Of a DNA stretch of 56,374 nt, positions 8,343 through 17,545 are shown piece by piece. The translations under genes were made by a program, and so were the position numbers. The notes beneath the pieces are model-generated. The model had not been told where the DNA came from and made no database searches. It saw only the letters and a list, made by a program, of their open reading frames with translations. Every line of letters starts with the position of its first letter. Position 1 is the first letter of the stretch. The DNA comes from Actinomycetes bacterium (GTDB lineage Bacteria > Actinomycetota > Acidimicrobiia > Acidimicrobiales > Acidimicrobiaceae), in the NCBI GenBank assembly GCA_021777475.1, contig JAJYDM010000003.1, forward strand, positions 1 to 56,374, given 5' to 3'.

Positions 8343-8651
8343 TTATTCCTCGTCTTCGGCGCTATACGCTAACACCTGCTGCCGCGCCTTCACCTCTTCA
8401 CCAGCTTGGATCTTCGCGTACCTTGTCAGCAACTTTGCCGCACACCACGTTAGGATGTTCATGGTGAAGATCGCCTCTGTAAAATGGACAAGCGTGACTA
8501 TCGGTGACAAGCCTTGTGTCAACATCGCGTCAAAACTCGGCAGCGACACGCCCACCGCCAAACTCACCATGACCAGGGGGCGAAATCGCTGTAGATCCGC
8601 ACGAAAACGCACCCACTCTCGTTTCACCGATTTCGTCTCTTTCGGTGGCAC
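8343..8651 (-). CDS. Small membrane protein of unknown function
   Basis: 102 residues starting with GTG (AGGAAAGG about 9 nt upstream). It has a basic N-terminus, two hydrophobic stretches (LVMVSLAVGVSLPSF and TLVHFTEAIFTMNILTWCAA) and a charged tail ending EDEE. I do not recognise the family. It sits alone on the minus strand immediately downstream of the YVTN gene (39 nt gap), so co-transcription is likely. Confidence 0.55.
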   Translation of the reverse strand: MPPKETKSVKREWVRFRADLQRFRPLVMVSLAVGVSLPSFDAMLTQGLSPIVTLVHFTEAIFTMNILTWCAAKLLTRYAKIQAGEEVKARQQVLAYSAEDEE

Positions 8652-8690
8652 TTACGTGAACCTTTCCTGCCCATAACAACGCTTTCTCGT

Positions 8691-11600
8691 CTAGGTCCGC
8701 TGAATTTGTGCGCGCAATGCCACTCGCGGCGTTGACCCAGAAGGCGGCCCGGTGGTCGAAGTGATCATGCTTGTTGGCATGAACTCGTATCCACTGGGCG
8801 GATTGGGCTGGTTCCAGGTGACCCCAACGATGTTCGAAATATCTGGGCTCACGCTTACGCCTGGCGGCGGGTACGCCGTTGCGCTGAAGTCATAGGTGCC
8901 TGCAACTGTTGTGGTGACCTGCTCTGTGCAGGTGATCGTTGATCCAGACGTGGTGCAGTTTTGGCTAACCTGCGAGACATTTGCTGGATTGTTGAATCCT
9001 ATTGTCACCCCTGAGCCCTCATTGGTTCCAACAGCTGTGATCGTGACTGAGTTTGCAACGGTTTGCGAAGTTGGCGAGGCGGACACGACCGGAGGTGTCA
9101 GTGGTTGTGTCCAGCTGATCGAGACGGAATTTGAGGTAGCGGATGATGCGGTTATCGCACCAGGGGCATACGGCTGCACCGATCCGGTTTGCGTCAGCTG
9201 GATATCGGAAATCTGGAACGCGGACCCGCTAGTTACGGTTGCACTCGCGGCTGCCACCTGGAGATAGGCAGTAGTCACCCCACTTGGTATCACTACTTGA
9301 CTTGAATAGCCCCTATTTGCCGCTCCCGTGCCCCACTGAATCCACCCGTACGATCCCATTGAACCAGGGGAACTTTGCACTCCAATCGAGAACTGTCCCG
9401 AGATGATAACACTTGGATTTACCGTTGCACTCAGGGTGTACGTGTCCCCAGCAATAACTTGGATCGCCTGACTGTCTGTACCCTCATAGGAGCCAGATGG
9501 ACCACCGGTATATGTCCATGCAGCGCTTCCGGCCCCCGGGTTGATTATGTTCCATCCCGTGCTGCCGCCAATTGTGGCCCCACCATATGCTGTCCACGTC
9601 GGATCATTAGGATACGTTGCATATTTCAGGCTTGAATCCGGCACCATGTTCCCCGCGAGATTTGCAGTGGCGCTGAAATTGTACGTGCCCGCAGTATTGC
9701 TCGTAACATTTTCGCTGCAGGTCATAGCCCCGCCCGTAGTGGTATAGCAACCGCTTGCTCCCGAACCGGTGACGCCCGACGGAATATTCATAGCAATACT
9801 TGTGCCGTTTGGCTCACTCGGAGACGTGGCAGTAAGCGTAGTGCTTTGGCCTACCGAAAGACTCGCGGATCCCGCCGACAGTGTTGGTGCTGACACTACT
9901 GGACTGGTGATAGTCTCGGTGAGCGTTCCGGAGGTTGAAGATAAATAGTCAGCGCTGCCCGAGTAACTGGCCACTATCGCATGCGATCCAGGAGCAGCGT
10001 AAGGCAGCTCACAGGTGGCCTGACCGCTCGAATTCAGCGACTGCGCCGTGCAGCCGTTTATCTGTGTACCGTTGTCGGAAAACGAGACTGTACCTGTCGT
10101 CGGGGTCGGCGCACCGCTGACAGTCGGCGAGACCGTGGCGGTGTAGGTGACGAGATTGTCGCTAAGCACTGGATTGGCGCTTGAGGACAGGCTCGTAGCG
10201 GTAGGGATTTGACTGATCACCTCGGACAACGTGGGAGATGTAGAGGGAGCGTAGTTGATGTCACCGGAGTTGTTGGCGACGACGCTGTATGTCCCTGGAG
10301 TCGTGTATGTCGTGGTACAGCTTGCTGTTCCCGTTGATTTGTTGATCGGGACATAGCCACAGCCCGGGATGGTTGTTCCGTCGCTCGTGAAGTCCATTGT
10401 CGCAAACTCTGGGGCAGGCGAGACCGTGGCGCTATAGGTGACCGGCATCCCCACGTACTGGGGGTTTGCCGAGGCGGATATGGCCGAGACGGTGGTCGGG
10501 ATAAGACGACCGGAGAATATGGACATAGCGGGCGCATAGGCATTTGGCTGCGCGATCCATACGGTATTAGTCCTCGGGTTGACCGCGATGGCATCGGGTT
10601 CGAATCCTGAACCCGTATTTATAGTTGCAACGACGGTGTTGGTAGAGCCGTCGATTACCGAGATGCTGTCACTCGAATAATTGGCGGTGTAGATCGTGTT
10701 GGTGATCGGGTCTACGGCGATCCCTTCCGGCCCAGTTCCAACTGGGATGGTTGCAACCACCGTGTTGTTCGCGCCGTTGATGACAGAGACAGTATTGCTC
10801 GCATCGTTGGCGGTGTAGACCATCTTCGTGGTCGAGTCGACGGCCACGTGGGTTGGCATGTATGCGCTGGTTCCGAGGTTGATTGTTGTAACCCAAGAGT
10901 TGGTCGCAGTATTGAATACCTCAATGGTGTCGGCTGATCCACAGGACGAACACGCATATATGTTTCCCACATAGAGCATGTTGGTGTTCCGGTTAAATGC
11001 AAGTCCCCACGGCGTGGCGCCGGTAGGCGTATAGAAGGTTGATACCGATTGCGTAGAGCCGTTTACCGCCTGGATAGCTCCATATGTCTCGCTGCCTGTA
11101 TAAATGGTATTCGTGCTTGGGTCTACGGCGATCCCGCCTGCATCGCTGCTTATGTACATGCTGCCCAGACTTGTTGACCACAACAGTTGATTGGTCTGTC
11201 CGGAAAATGCGTCAAGGCTCCCCTGATTAAGTAAATACCAGATGTTGCGAGTGGTGTCGACCGCGACTCCATTTGGGTAATTCCCGCTCGAAACCGTTGT
11301 CGTCCAGATGTTGTTCGCTCCGTTTATCACAGCTGCGGTATCGGCCTGTTGGTTAGCTACATATCCCAGGTTTGTCATCTGGTTGACCGCGACCGCGATC
11401 GGATATGCACCGCTCGGAGTGTATTGGCTGAAGACGACATTGCTTGTCCGGGCTCCGCCAACAAATCGATATGAGCTCAACTGACTGGCCCAGGAAAGCT
11501 GCTGAACTGTGTTCGCGCCTTCTTCTGCAACCCATGCGGTATTGTTATTTGGGTTTACGGCCATTCCCCAGGACCCCAAAGCAGTTGGCATAGAATTGAC

Positions 11601-13454
11601 AATCTGGTTCGTAGCGGTATCGACAACCAACACACGCTGGGCATTGTTGCTCGCGTCTGAGACGTACAGCGTCCCTGTGGTTGGATTGACGGCGATCCCT
11701 TCTGGACTCGTCCAACCGCTGATTAGATCCGTAAGGGTATTACTCTGCCCGTCAATGACCGATACGTTCCCACTGTTTGGATTTGCTGTGTAAATCATGT
11801 TGTTAGCAGAATCCACAGCAATTGCGTAAGGGAATTCGTAACCTCCCGCCGCCACCTCCGTGACGTAGGTATTCGTCGCACCATTGATGACTTGGACGTA
11901 ACCATTGCTGCCCGTCGCATAAACCATATTAGTTACGGGGTTCACCGCCACCGTTGGACCCGAGAGGCTTTCCTGGGGGCCAGAGGATATTGGAATGGTT
12001 GTTGTCACCGCGTTCGTCGCGCCGTTGATCACAAAGACAGAGTTGGTGATGCTAGTGGCGGCATAGATCGTATTCGTGTGAGGATTGACGGCAAGTCCAG
12101 ATGTGTCACTGGTGGGGAGACCTATCGCTGCGGTCACTGCGTTCGTTGCCCCGTTGATTACGGTTATTTGAGCAGCATACGTGTAGCTGACGTAGATCAT
12201 ATTGGTCACGGGATCTACAGCAATTTCTTGTGGGTCGACTTGGGGAACATATATAGTTGTCGTCACTGCGTTCGTTGCCCCGTTGATCACTGAAATGGTA
12301 GACGAGAAGAGATTCGTGACATATGCGGTGTCAGTGTTGGGATTGACGGCGACTGCCTGTGGATTTGTGCCAACAGTGAGTTGCGGCCCAGTCTGGGGAT
12401 AGTTCCACGCCGGCGTTGCTCCGGCTATTACCGAAACTGTGTTCGAGCCGTAGTTTGCAGCGTAGATAAAATTCGTCTGTGGATCGACGGCAAGCCCACG
12501 CGGGCTGGTCCCGACGTTTATGGTGTCCACGACAGCGTTGGCAAGGCCGTTGATCACCGATACTGCATTGCTTCCCCCGTTGGCCACGTAGGTCATGTTG
12601 TTTTCCGGATCTACCGTCACCCCATAGGGATTGCTCCCAACCGGAATGCTCACTGTGATGGTTGCCGTTGCACCATTAATGATCGAGAGGGAGTTGGAAC
12701 CATAATTGGTGACGTAGATGGTATTTGTCTGGGTATCTACGCCCACCCCTTGAGGCCCTGTGCCGACGGGCACCGTGGAGCTGACCGTATTTGTTGCACC
12801 ATTGATGATCGAAACGTTATTCGAGCCATAATTTGCCACGTAGATGGTGTTGGTGGCAGTATCAACGGCAATCCCCTGCGGATTGCTACCTACGGTCACC
12901 GTCGTCGCCACCGTGTTACCGATGCCCGCGGTGCTGCTAGCCCCGCTGAACACCGAAACAGTCCCGCTGGCTGCGTTGGTGACATACACCATGTTGGTTG
13001 CCGTGTCGACAGCGACGTTCGACGGTTGGCTCCCAGTCGTTATTGATCCAACCATCGCGTTGGTTGCCCCATTGATCACAGAGAGGTTATTCGAGCCGAA
13101 ATTAGGCACATAGATGAAGTTGGTCACCGGGTCAACGGCCACCGCATAAGGGCTGTTATAGACGGGGATGGTGGTCGTCACCGAATCCGTCGACGCGTCT
13201 ATGACCGAGACGTTGTTGGAATTGATGTTCGCGACGTAAAGGTTGTCTGTAACGGGGTTCACCGCAGTCCCCCACGCCCCGTTGAACCCGCCGATTGTGT
13301 CTATTACGGTATCGGGTAGGATCGCAGCGGAGGCGGGAGCGGCATCGATGATGGTGAGTGTGCCAGCCACCAGAAATGTCGTCGTCAGAGCCAAGGCAGA
13401 GCGCAAGGCCAATGCGCGTAGCTTCCGCGATCCGTTATGATTCGATCCGGCCAT
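8691..13454 (-). CDS. Large secreted YVTN beta-propeller protein with Ig-like domains
   Basis: 1587 residues. A Sec signal peptide (basic start, LALTTTFLVAGTLTI, cleavage after APASA near residue 43) is followed by about 20 or more ~42-residue repeats of the type GxxPxxVAVDxxTNxIYVxNxxSNxVSVINGATN up to about residue 1010. These form several YVTN/NHL-type propellers. Then come two Ig-like repeats (each starting PTxxSxxSSANP), a Ser/Thr-rich region with paired Cys and a lectin- or CBM-like segment. No sortase motif or membrane anchor is visible at the C-terminus. It is likely a surface or matrix protein. The start is ATG with GAAAGG upstream. Its place next to a pilin suggests an adhesion role. 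Confidence 0.88.
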   Translation of the reverse strand: MAGSNHNGSRKLRALALRSALALTTTFLVAGTLTIIDAAPASAAILPDTVIDTIGGFNGAWGTAVNPVTDNLYVANINSNNVSVIDASTDSVTTTIPVYNSPYAVAVDPVTNFIYVPNFGSNNLSVINGATNAMVGSITTGSQPSNVAVDTATNMVYVTNAASGTVSVFSGASSTAGIGNTVATTVTVGSNPQGIAVDTATNTIYVANYGSNNVSIINGATNTVSSTVPVGTGPQGVGVDTQTNTIYVTNYGSNSLSIINGATATITVSIPVGSNPYGVTVDPENNMTYVANGGSNAVSVINGLANAVVDTINVGTSPRGLAVDPQTNFIYAANYGSNTVSVIAGATPAWNYPQTGPQLTVGTNPQAVAVNPNTDTAYVTNLFSSTISVINGATNAVTTTIYVPQVDPQEIAVDPVTNMIYVSYTYAAQITVINGATNAVTAAIGLPTSDTSGLAVNPHTNTIYAATSITNSVFVINGATNAVTTTIPISSGPQESLSGPTVAVNPVTNMVYATGSNGYVQVINGATNTYVTEVAAGGYEFPYAIAVDSANNMIYTANPNSGNVSVIDGQSNTLTDLISGWTSPEGIAVNPTTGTLYVSDASNNAQRVLVVDTATNQIVNSMPTALGSWGMAVNPNNNTAWVAEEGANTVQQLSWASQLSSYRFVGGARTSNVVFSQYTPSGAYPIAVAVNQMTNLGYVANQQADTAAVINGANNIWTTTVSSGNYPNGVAVDTTRNIWYLLNQGSLDAFSGQTNQLLWSTSLGSMYISSDAGGIAVDPSTNTIYTGSETYGAIQAVNGSTQSVSTFYTPTGATPWGLAFNRNTNMLYVGNIYACSSCGSADTIEVFNTATNSWVTTINLGTSAYMPTHVAVDSTTKMVYTANDASNTVSVINGANNTVVATIPVGTGPEGIAVDPITNTIYTANYSSDSISVIDGSTNTVVATINTGSGFEPDAIAVNPRTNTVWIAQPNAYAPAMSIFSGRLIPTTVSAISASANPQYVGMPVTYSATVSPAPEFATMDFTSDGTTIPGCGYVPINKSTGTASCTTTYTTPGTYSVVANNSGDINYAPSTSPTLSEVISQIPTATSLSSSANPVLSDNLVTYTATVSPTVSGAPTPTTGTVSFSDNGTQINGCTAQSLNSSGQATCELPYAAPGSHAIVASYSGSADYLSSTSGTLTETITSPVVSAPTLSAGSASLSVGQSTTLTATSPSEPNGTSIAMNIPSGVTGSGASGCYTTTGGAMTCSENVTSNTAGTYNFSATANLAGNMVPDSSLKYATYPNDPTWTAYGGATIGGSTGWNIINPGAGSAAWTYTGGPSGSYEGTDSQAIQVIAGDTYTLSATVNPSVIISGQFSIGVQSSPGSMGSYGWIQWGTGAANRGYSSQVVIPSGVTTAYLQVAAASATVTSGSAFQISDIQLTQTGSVQPYAPGAITASSATSNSVSISWTQPLTPPVVSASPTSQTVANSVTITAVGTNEGSGVTIGFNNPANVSQVSQNCTTSGSTITCTEQVTTTVAGTYDFSATAYPPPGVSVSPDISNIVGVTWNQPNPPSGYEFMPTSMITSTTGPPSGSTPRVALRAQIQRT

Positions 13455-13473
13455 TTACAGACAACCTTTCACG

Positions 13474-13509
13474 AAAAAGTGCGCCACCTCGACAATCGGG
13501 GCGGCGCAC
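13474..13509 (-). terminator. Rho-independent terminator after the pilin-like gene
   Basis: Minus strand GTGCGCC, 17-nt loop, GGCGCAC, then TTTTTC. It lies 31 nt beyond the pilin-like stop and before the YVTN start, so it would end or attenuate transcription between them. Confidence 0.75.
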
Positions 13510-13539
13510 AGTGGACAATTGATCAACGGTTTGTAGGAA

Positions 13540-14217
13540 TTACCCAGAGATCGGCGAAGTCAGCCATGTGGATATCGCAGTTCCGCTGGAAGGGTAGGCC
13601 GCGCCAGTCGGCAGACCGCCAACCCCGGTGATGGCGCACGAGCCCGAGGAGGCAGGAGCCGCCGCATAATACGTCCCTGGCTGCGTGACCCCAGGAGGTT
13701 GCGTGCCGGTGAGCAGCGTCGATGATGCCGACTCGATATCGAGCGCATACATACAATGACCGTTACCATCCGGCACCGAGAACTCGACAGACTGGGGCTG
13801 GCCGGTGGTACCTCCGCCGGAACCGGCCTCGTAGACCACGTCGCTCGTACTGGTAGATGTGCCCGGAGTTGCTGTGAATTTCAACAGCGGGTCAGAAACC
13901 CCAAGCGAGGCACCCAGAGTTGTCGAGCCGGGCAGGGGTGTAAAGCTATCCTGCTGGTCATAGACAGAACTCGCAGCTGTGAGCGCAGCAGACAAGTTGT
14001 TGTTCGTGGCCGAAGTATGGGCGGAACTCAGATAGCTACCCGCGTAACTCCCACCCACTACCAGAACGATGGCCGCTATCGCGATGCCGATCATCTGGTT
14101 GGTGATTCCACCCGGGACAGAACGAACCCGCCGCCTCTTCGAAACAGGGATTCCCCGACGCCTAACTAATAGTGCAAACCGATGCCGTGGGCCGAGCCTG
14201 CGAAGTGACCTGTTCAA
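13540..14217 (-). CDS. Pilin-like secreted protein (class III signal peptide candidate)
   Basis: 225 residues starting with TTG after GGGAGG. The N-terminus is very basic and ends RSVPGG, followed by a hydrophobic helix (MIGIAIAAIVLVVGGSYAGSYL, two pieces around residues 46-67). This is the layout of prepilins cut after Gly. The usual Glu at +5 is not seen. The C-terminal ~150 residues are Ser/Gly/Thr-rich with two Cys, as in a pilin globular head. The gene lies upstream of the YVTN gene and near the peptidase-like gene. It could instead be a simple membrane-anchored protein. Confidence 0.6.
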   Translation of the reverse strand: MNRSLRRLGPRHRFALLVRRRGIPVSKRRRVRSVPGGITNQMIGIAIAAIVLVVGGSYAGSYLSSAHTSATNNNLSAALTAASSVYDQQDSFTPLPGSTTLGASLGVSDPLLKFTATPGTSTSTSDVVYEAGSGGGTTGQPQSVEFSVPDGNGHCMYALDIESASSTLLTGTQPPGVTQPGTYYAAAPASSGSCAITGVGGLPTGAAYPSSGTAISTWLTSPISG

Positions 14218-14440
14218 AATATACCTCCCAAGTGACGGCGCACGATTTCGCCATGACTGTTATTACTTTATCAGACATACATACCGACTGCAACATATCA
14301 TAGGGGCGTGTTTGACTAATGCGAGGGGCACACACAGTCTGCATATTTACTGCGTGTAGTCCTCACTCTGGGCACAGTGGTGCTCTCATATGTCTTCACG
14401 GAGGCTTACCGCATCCGGTGGGCTGCAAGCACTACACCAG

Positions 14441-15841
14441 TTAAGCCCACAAATCGCCGCCCGCCTCCGCCCGCTCTTTGGATGCGTCGAACTGAATGTC
14501 GCGACCCCGCGGGAAAACCTCCGATACGATCTCTCTGGGATCTACGAGGTCGCCAAAGCGCATAAGCGAGGGCTCGAACCAAAGCGAGATCTTCCCAGTC
14601 GGGCCGTTCCTGTGTTTGGCGACTATGACCTCAATAATCCCTTTTTTCGGCGTGTTCTCGTCATACATCTCTTCGCGATGCAAGAATAGGACCAAGTCGG
14701 CATCCTGTTCAATCTGACCAGAATCTCTGAGATCTGACAACTGAGGCCGCTTATCGTGCCTGCTTTCGAGGTTTCTGGAAAGCTGCGACAAAGCCACAAC
14801 TGGGATCTCGAGTTCACGCGCCAGGATTTTGAGGCTGCGTGAAATCTCGGCGACCTCCGCCTGGCGGTTTTCAATGCTCTTAGTCTTACCCGAAGTCATC
14901 AGCTGTAGATAATCCACAACAATCAGACAGAGACTTCCTCTAGCCTGCTCGCGCAGGGATGCAGCCCTTATGTCGGACACTCGCACCATCGGGTCAGAGT
15001 TGAGGACCAGATCCACTCCAGAAAAGGAGGTGACCGCCTCTCTCACTCTCTCGAGTTCCCCGCCGTCAAGGTCCCCCGACTGAACCCGCGAAAGATTCAA
15101 TTCGGACTCTGAGGCGATCATTCTCTCAGTCAGCTCTTCAGTGCTCATCTCCAAGCTGAAAAAGAGAACCCTCTTCCCCCCTGCCGCCGCTACACGCCTG
15201 GCCACATCGAGCGCAAACGCAGTCTTGCCCATCCCGGGACGAGCGCCGATGACGATGAGCTGACCAGAGCGAAGGCCCTTGACCACCGAGTCGAGAGCCT
15301 TGAACCCGGTCATTACCTTGTCGATCACCAGCTCGCCATTCCCAAGCGCTAAAAGCCGGTCATGCACCTCTTCAGCAGATCTCGACAGATCGGAGACAAA
15401 GCGCTCCTTACCCTGAGTGAGGTCCAAGAGAGCGCCACTCAGGGCGGCCCCATATGGGGCGAGGTCTACCCCCTCTTCGGCCTTCTTGGAAATCTGCGCA
15501 CCGAGAGTTCCAATCCTCCTGCGCTTGGCTCCATCGGCTATGAGGTCTGCGTAATGAGCCACTGACGATAGTTCGAATACATCGGACTCGAGCACGGCGA
15601 TCGCATACACCTCCCCGCCCAAGGCGTCAAGGTCGGCTTTGGCCCGAAGTCCCGCGAGCACGCTTACGCGGTCGATCGGCAGACCCGTCAACACCTGGTC
15701 GCGCAATACGTCAAAGATCGCACCGTGCAAAGGATTGCGAAAATCAGATGGAGAGAGCTTGTGTGCGACTTCGAATAGGGCATCGCCATTCGCGTAGATA
15801 GCGGACACAAGCGCAGTCTCGACGTTGAAATCCCGATCCAT
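14441..15841 (-). CDS. dnaB: DnaB-type replicative helicase
   Basis: 466 residues from the ATG at 15841 (GGGAGTTAAGA upstream). An N-terminal DnaB domain (residues ~3-100) is followed by a RecA-like core with Walker A GARPGMGKTAFA (near 197), Walker B LIVVDYLQLM (near 305), and the SRNLESRxxKRPxLSDLRDSGQIEQDADLV signature of DnaB seen near 355 in two parts. No intein is present. It unwinds DNA at forks as a hexamer. It follows the ydjM-like gene by 2 nt, under an element promoter box, so it is probably the element's own helicase, not the chromosomal one. Confidence 0.92.
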   Translation of the reverse strand: MDRDFNVETALVSAIYANGDALFEVAHKLSPSDFRNPLHGAIFDVLRDQVLTGLPIDRVSVLAGLRAKADLDALGGEVYAIAVLESDVFELSSVAHYADLIADGAKRRRIGTLGAQISKKAEEGVDLAPYGAALSGALLDLTQGKERFVSDLSRSAEEVHDRLLALGNGELVIDKVMTGFKALDSVVKGLRSGQLIVIGARPGMGKTAFALDVARRVAAAGGKRVLFFSLEMSTEELTERMIASESELNLSRVQSGDLDGGELERVREAVTSFSGVDLVLNSDPMVRVSDIRAASLREQARGSLCLIVVDYLQLMTSGKTKSIENRQAEVAEISRSLKILARELEIPVVALSQLSRNLESRHDKRPQLSDLRDSGQIEQDADLVLFLHREEMYDENTPKKGIIEVIVAKHRNGPTGKISLWFEPSLMRFGDLVDPREIVSEVFPRGRDIQFDASKERAEAGGDLWA

Positions 15842-15843
15842 TC

Positions 15844-16632
15844 TTAACTCCCGTTCCCGAGATGGAGAAGTGAGAGCAGCCGCTTGGTGATCGATCCACT
15901 GACTCCCTGTGCCGCTGATGAAGCTGCATGTGATTGCGGCACCACTGAGGCGATATGCGGCCCGCTGGGAATTATTGCCGCGTGGTGAATCCACCAGAAT
16001 CCCGCCAAGAAGAAGAAGCCGAGGTAGAGGCATGTCGCAAACACCGACTCGGCCCACGATCCCGTCACTCCGAAAATCGGGTAGGACGATTTTTCGCTCT
16101 TTGGATACAGAAGCGGAATTCCCCCTCTCGTTAGAAAGTCGCCCAGCATGTGAACAAGCCACCCGAGCCCGACGAACAAGACGAACCAGTGATTGGAAAC
16201 CGGGTGGTACCGATAGTCCAGCACGCCGCTTCCAACACCGACGAGAAGAAATGTCATTCGTCGAAATGGCAACACCCGTGGAATCGACAGTCGCCACGCG
16301 GTAGCGGTGAGCAGCCCGAACATCACGGCGCTCGCCTCTCTCGCGAACGAGAGCGGAACCAAGAGCGCGATTACGATGCCGAGCCCCAGGAGCGAATGCG
16401 TGAGCTTCCTGTGTCCACCAGCAACCCTATTAACCCCTTTTGAAAACCAGCGGCTGACTATTCCGAACTCGCGCGACACGCTCGAATCAGGCTCATCTAT
16501 ATCGGGGAGCACTGCCGCCCCGCAAACTGCCAAAGAGGAAACTAACCAGTCGGGAGAGCCCAGGCCAAAAAGCGCGACCCCGAGCCCCGTGCCAACTGCT
16601 AGACCCATTGCTGCATGCGATTTTCCCATCAT
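15844..16632 (-). CDS. YdjM-like membrane-bound metal-dependent hydrolase
   Basis: 262 residues with several membrane helices and the conserved polar signature of the YdjM/LexA-regulated family (PF04307): KSHAAMG at the start, LPDIDEPDS near residue 45, HRKLTHSLL near 75, and HMLGDFLTRGGIPLLYP near 165. The His and Asp residues suggest a metal site in the membrane. The ATG at 16632 directly follows an element promoter box (GGGGC then ATGATG), with no room for a ribosome binding site, so translation is probably leaderless. It is the first gene of a unit with dnaB. Confidence 0.8.
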   Translation of the reverse strand: MMGKSHAAMGLAVGTGLGVALFGLGSPDWLVSSLAVCGAAVLPDIDEPDSSVSREFGIVSRWFSKGVNRVAGGHRKLTHSLLGLGIVIALLVPLSFAREASAVMFGLLTATAWRLSIPRVLPFRRMTFLLVGVGSGVLDYRYHPVSNHWFVLFVGLGWLVHMLGDFLTRGGIPLLYPKSEKSSYPIFGVTGSWAESVFATCLYLGFFFLAGFWWIHHAAIIPSGPHIASVVPQSHAASSAAQGVSGSITKRLLSLLHLGNGS

Positions 16633-16633
16633 G

Positions 16634-16656
16634 CCCCATATATATGCGGGAGATTC
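16634..16656 (-). promoter_or_regulatory. Element promoter box 1 (ydjM-dnaB)
   Basis: Minus strand GAATCTCCCGCATATATATG then GGG. If TATATA is the -10 hexamer (-12 to -7), +1 falls on the A of the ydjM start codon. No conserved -35 hexamer is shared with the other copies. Confidence 0.75.
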
Positions 16657-16867
16657 GGATAGCGCGGAGAAATCGCGAAGCCGCTTTTAGGTATACCCTG
16701 GTTGCAGCGACCGGGCCAGAACAAACCCGACACCCAAAAGCGTCACGCTCCGGGCCGTCCTGGAGAAGGTGTTTTGGCCTAGCGGCTGGTAAACGGCAGC
16801 CAATCGGTACACAACCTTCTGCCGAGAGGCAAACGAATCCCCCTAGTTAATAGGTCACGAGTCGGAG

Positions 16868-17428
16868 CTACTCTGCCGTATGAATCAATTGGTAATCCAG
16901 CCTTCCGGGCGCAGAGAAGGAAATCCTCAGCTCATAGTCTGGACCACTTTTAGCCTGCAATAAGTTGTTTAGCCGACCGGTGGGATCTTCGCCGAGCAAT
17001 TCGTTGACGCCCTTCGTAGCCCGTGTCACATCGAACCATTCGCCTTTCAAGTTACGCGCGACAACACCCAAGAGCGCCGGCTCATTGGGATGCAACGGGT
17101 CACAAGCTCCCAGCTGCGAGAGTTTTCCTGTCATTACAGGTGACTCTCGGGAAAGCATTCCGAAATTGATCCACAAAAAGCCGTTCCATCCCCAGAGTGA
17201 AACGCATTGAGGGCAATACGCGCCTGAATGCCGTACCGAAATCGTTATATCGTCAGACTCGAAATAGTCGACGTTGAAAATCGGAAATATGAATTCGTCA
17301 AGGCGACGCGCTTCTTGGGCAAGTGACAACAGTTCCTGGTTCTGTCTAAAAACCTTCCAAGAAAGCCATACAGCACCAACTGCTGCCAGAGATGCAAGGA
17401 TGCTAAAAAACAGGGTCAGCAATCTCAT
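16868..17428 (-). CDS. Uncharacterised protein with N-terminal membrane helix
   Basis: 186 residues, ATG start with GAGGA 9 nt upstream. One membrane helix (FFSILASLAAVGAVWLSW, residues ~7-25) and a short coiled segment (RQNQELLSLAQEARRL) are followed by a soluble domain of unknown family with three Cys (two as CPQC). Similar small membrane-anchored proteins occur beside defence genes. Here the MmeI-like enzyme gene lies 117 nt upstream on the same strand. No function can be assigned. Confidence 0.7.
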   Translation of the reverse strand: MRLLTLFFSILASLAAVGAVWLSWKVFRQNQELLSLAQEARRLDEFIFPIFNVDYFESDDITISVRHSGAYCPQCVSLWGWNGFLWINFGMLSRESPVMTGKLSQLGACDPLHPNEPALLGVVARNLKGEWFDVTRATKGVNELLGEDPTGRLNNLLQAKSGPDYELRISFSAPGRLDYQLIHTAE

Positions 17429-17545
17429 ATTCTGATCGTCCTCGACTCAAGATCCAAATAACGAAACCTCGTTTCAGTTGACCCTTCCGTTTCCTGCACC
17501 GTACCTCCAAGTCGTACTACCCAGCGCTGATAACAAAGGTACCAG

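Noticed and set aside
10000-13400. Repetitive DNA that could suggest CRISPR or tandem repeats
   Set aside because: The repeats are protein-level (about 42 residues), degenerate at DNA level, and lack fixed repeat/spacer lengths.
8691-13454. Many long open frames on the plus strand and other frames across this gene
   Set aside because: They are shadows of the repetitive YVTN coding sequence; none has a ribosome binding site or family features.
14390-14440. GTGGGCT/AGCCCAC hairpin after dnaB as a terminator
   Set aside because: The stem is plausible but no T-run follows and the loop is long.
16710-16770. A fourth palindromic element (CGACCGGGCC ... CCGGGCCG)
   Set aside because: The arms pair poorly and the 30-nt centre and overall length do not match the three true copies.
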